Source: an uncultured Oscillospiraceae bacterium | GTDB lineage: Bacteria; Bacillota; Clostridia; Oscillospirales; Oscillospiraceae | Direction: 5' to 3' | Assembly (NCBI GenBank): GCA_944387015.1 | Contig: CALXDH010000026.1 | Span: forward strand, 1 to 33,880 | DNA length: 33,880 nt | Shown here: one piece after another, positions 32,653-33,880 of the stretch | How positions within the stretch are numbered: the first letter of the stretch is position 1 | Layout: each line of letters begins with the position of its first letter | The notes under the pieces: model-generated | Seen by the model: the letters and a program-made list of their open reading frames with translations, nothing else | Databases searched by the model: none | What the model was told of the DNA's origin: nothing | Made by a program: the position numbers and the translations under genes

Positions 32653-33389
32653 AGAATTTAATTCGCGGTCATATTTATCAACTAAAAAAAGATCGTTTCT
32701 TTTTCGGATGCCTTGCTCTCGCATGTATTCTTCTGGGATCATCGATCCGGCTTTCTTTTTCTCTGGCATCCACGGTAAACCCCGTTATGGGAGTGCAGGG
32801 GCTGTTTGATATATTTTTGGGTGGCGATACCGTCCTGTATGTCTTTATGTTGCTGACGGCAAATATCGTCGCGGAAACTTATCGCTCCGGTGCAATAAAG
32901 AACATTATAGGGCGGGGTATCGCGAAGAAACAATACTATCTCTCCATTGTCTTTCTGGTATCCGCTGCATATCTGTTGGTAATGCTGGCCGGCAGTGTTG
33001 TTATGGGAATCCTTGTTGGCAGCAAATTTGGTATGGGAGGGGTTCCTTACCCCGCTTACTATGCTCTCGCTGTAATCGCGCGCATCCTTTTTGCAATAGC
33101 GCATATCAGCTTTGCGCTTACCACGACGATCTACACCAGGAATGCAATAACAGGCACTGTTTTCGGCTTCGTAATTCCGAATATTCCGAAAATTTTGGAA
33201 ATGATTTTGGGATTTTTCAGAATTCCCATTGACCTCGGCTTTATCAAAATCTCCACCTATATGCCGTCCGGTTATTCGGCATCGAATGATTTGTCATCGT
33301 TCCTGCCGTGCTTCGCTGTGCTGTGCGGATATCTCATCGTATCCGTGTTCGCCGGTTTCAGGCTTTTGAATCGTCAGGATGTTAAGTAA
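32649..33389 (+). CDS. ABC-2-type exporter membrane subunit
   Basis: A 246-residue integral membrane protein with about six hydrophobic segments (CLALACILLGSSIRLSFSLA, DTVLYVFMLLTANIVAE, YLLVMLAGSVVMGILVG and others). ETYRSGAIKNIIGRGIAKKQYYLS is the usual cytoplasmic coupling segment of BcrB-like permeases. It overlaps the ATPase gene by four bases, so the two are translated together. No histidine kinase or lantibiotic gene is in the window. Confidence 0.88.
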   Translation: MKNLIRGHIYQLKKDRFFFGCLALACILLGSSIRLSFSLASTVNPVMGVQGLFDIFLGGDTVLYVFMLLTANIVAETYRSGAIKNIIGRGIAKKQYYLSIVFLVSAAYLLVMLAGSVVMGILVGSKFGMGGVPYPAYYALAVIARILFAIAHISFALTTTIYTRNAITGTVFGFVIPNIPKILEMILGFFRIPIDLGFIKISTYMPSGYSASNDLSSFLPCFAVLCGYLIVSVFAGFRLLNRQDVK

Positions 33390-33776
33390 GCCGGGTGAAC
33401 ATATTGCGCTTGCTTTTTAATGCGTCGTTCCGCCGTGCCAAATACGGCAGCGCGGGTTTTGGCCTGGGCCATGCACCTGGCCGGAGTTCGAACCTCACGA
33501 TTGGATCCCTTAGAGGATCGCCGGCAGCTTTTGACAACACGGCAGTCACACCGGCTTCGGGGATCCGGTTCCTCTCGGTGTACTGAAACACTTATAAAAC
33601 GGCAGGCCGCAGGGGGATGAACCCATGCGGCCTGCCATTTTTTTGCGACCTTACCGGGGGACTCCGGAAGTCGGTTCGTTGCGTGTGTCAGAATGCCTTT
33701 TTTACAGATGCTTTAAAGGTAAAAAACACATTGGTTGAGGCGCTGCATACTCGCAGATTTGTAAGATTAAAAGCAA
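33390..33776 (+). other. Intergenic region after the ABC exporter
   Basis: Apart from the terminator at 33601-33644 I see no gene. A short frame at 33395-33586 has unlikely composition and no ribosome site, and a TTCGAAC motif near 33485 does not fold as a tRNA arm. Confidence 0.5.
33601..33644 (+). terminator. Intrinsic terminator downstream of the ABC exporter
   Basis: A perfect 11-bp stem (GGCAGGCCGCA / TGCGGCCTGCC), 14-base loop, and ATTTTTTT. It is 210 bases after the permease stop. Confidence 0.9.
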
Positions 33777-33804
33777 ACTCCCTCGGCCTCAGGACCGAGG
33801 GAGT
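33777..33804 (-). terminator. Terminator of the tRNA-Pro gene
   Basis: ACTCCCTCGG pairs with CCGAGGGAGT around an eight-base loop; on the minus strand TTTGCTTTT follows, right after the tRNA CCA end. Confidence 0.85.
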
Positions 33805-33879
33805 GGTCCGAGTGGCGGGATTTGAACCCACGGCCTCTTGGTCCCGAACCAAGCGCGCTACCAACTGCGCTACACCCGG
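33804..33879 (-). tRNA. tRNA-Pro (anticodon CGG)
   Basis: Reads 76 bases including an encoded CCA. Acceptor CCGGGTG / CACTCGG has one G-U pair; the D arm is GCGC/GCGC, the anticodon stem is CTTGG/CCAAG with loop TTCGGGA (anticodon CGG), and the T arm is GTGGG TTCAAAT CCCGC. All arms fold without mismatch. Confidence 0.97.
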
Positions 33880-33880
33880 A

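Noticed and set aside
33480-33500. TTCGAAC motif suggesting a tRNA or attachment-site remnant
   Set aside because: No five-base T stem and no other tRNA arms nearby; no matching repeat at the tRNA-Pro gene.
33395-33586. 63-codon frame after the ABC exporter
   Set aside because: No ribosome site and unlikely residue composition.
1-33880. CRISPR array, complete insertion sequence, prophage or rRNA
   Set aside because: No repeat-spacer pattern, transposase, phage structural gene or rRNA segment was seen. The only mobile-element trace is the recombinase tail at 24835-24954.

Overview
The window looks like chromosome from a GC-rich Clostridia species, most likely a gut Oscillospiraceae (Flavonifractor, Lawsonibacter or Oscillibacter type). 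Evidence: the dnaG-rpoD order, strong AGGAGG ribosome sites, an M-box in front of a clostridial-type MgtE, many extended -10 promoters, and protein sequences of that flavour. No species assignment is possible from sequence reading alone.

Positions 1-13175 are mostly housekeeping: the 3' end of etfA, a membrane-anchored D,D-carboxypeptidase relative (-), a P-loop ATPase (+), recQ (+), a magnesium-regulated mgtE with an elaborate leader (M-box, tandem terminators, a 31-codon upstream frame, a possible Shine-Dalgarno switch), the dnaG-rpoD operon (-), a divergent Sfp-type phosphopantetheinyl transferase (+), rpmE, and a flavin reductase-hflX-yigZ run (+).

Positions 13186-21196 form the most coherent accessory module. 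A five-gene minus-strand operon encodes an APC amino-acid permease, a DmpA/P1-family aminopeptidase, a DppA/M55 D-aminopeptidase, an N-acyl-D-amino-acid deacylase and a cytosolic class A beta-lactamase-fold hydrolase. It is divergent from a sigma-54-dependent activator. A near-consensus -24/-12 element sits at the right place for the operon. I infer a sigma-54-controlled pathway that salvages D-amino-acid-containing or N-acylated peptides.

Positions 21305-25130 are a small redox locus (MerR regulator and aldo/keto reductase with a 19-bp-spacer MerR promoter) followed by a patchwork: an AT-richer, short cis-prenyltransferase relative and a decayed macrodomain-sirtuin pair joined to a serine-recombinase tail fragment. 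This is the clearest scar of mobile DNA in the window.

Positions 25174-31312 carry tag (3-methyladenine glycosylase I), a three-gene set (unknown membrane protein, DUF3795 Cys-rich protein, SEL1-repeat protein), a divergent XRE regulator and an unknown soluble protein. Positions 31340-33389 hold an ORF with no normal start codon and an AT-richer two-gene ABC exporter of the BcrAB or lantibiotic-immunity type. The window ends in a tRNA-Pro(CGG) on the minus strand.
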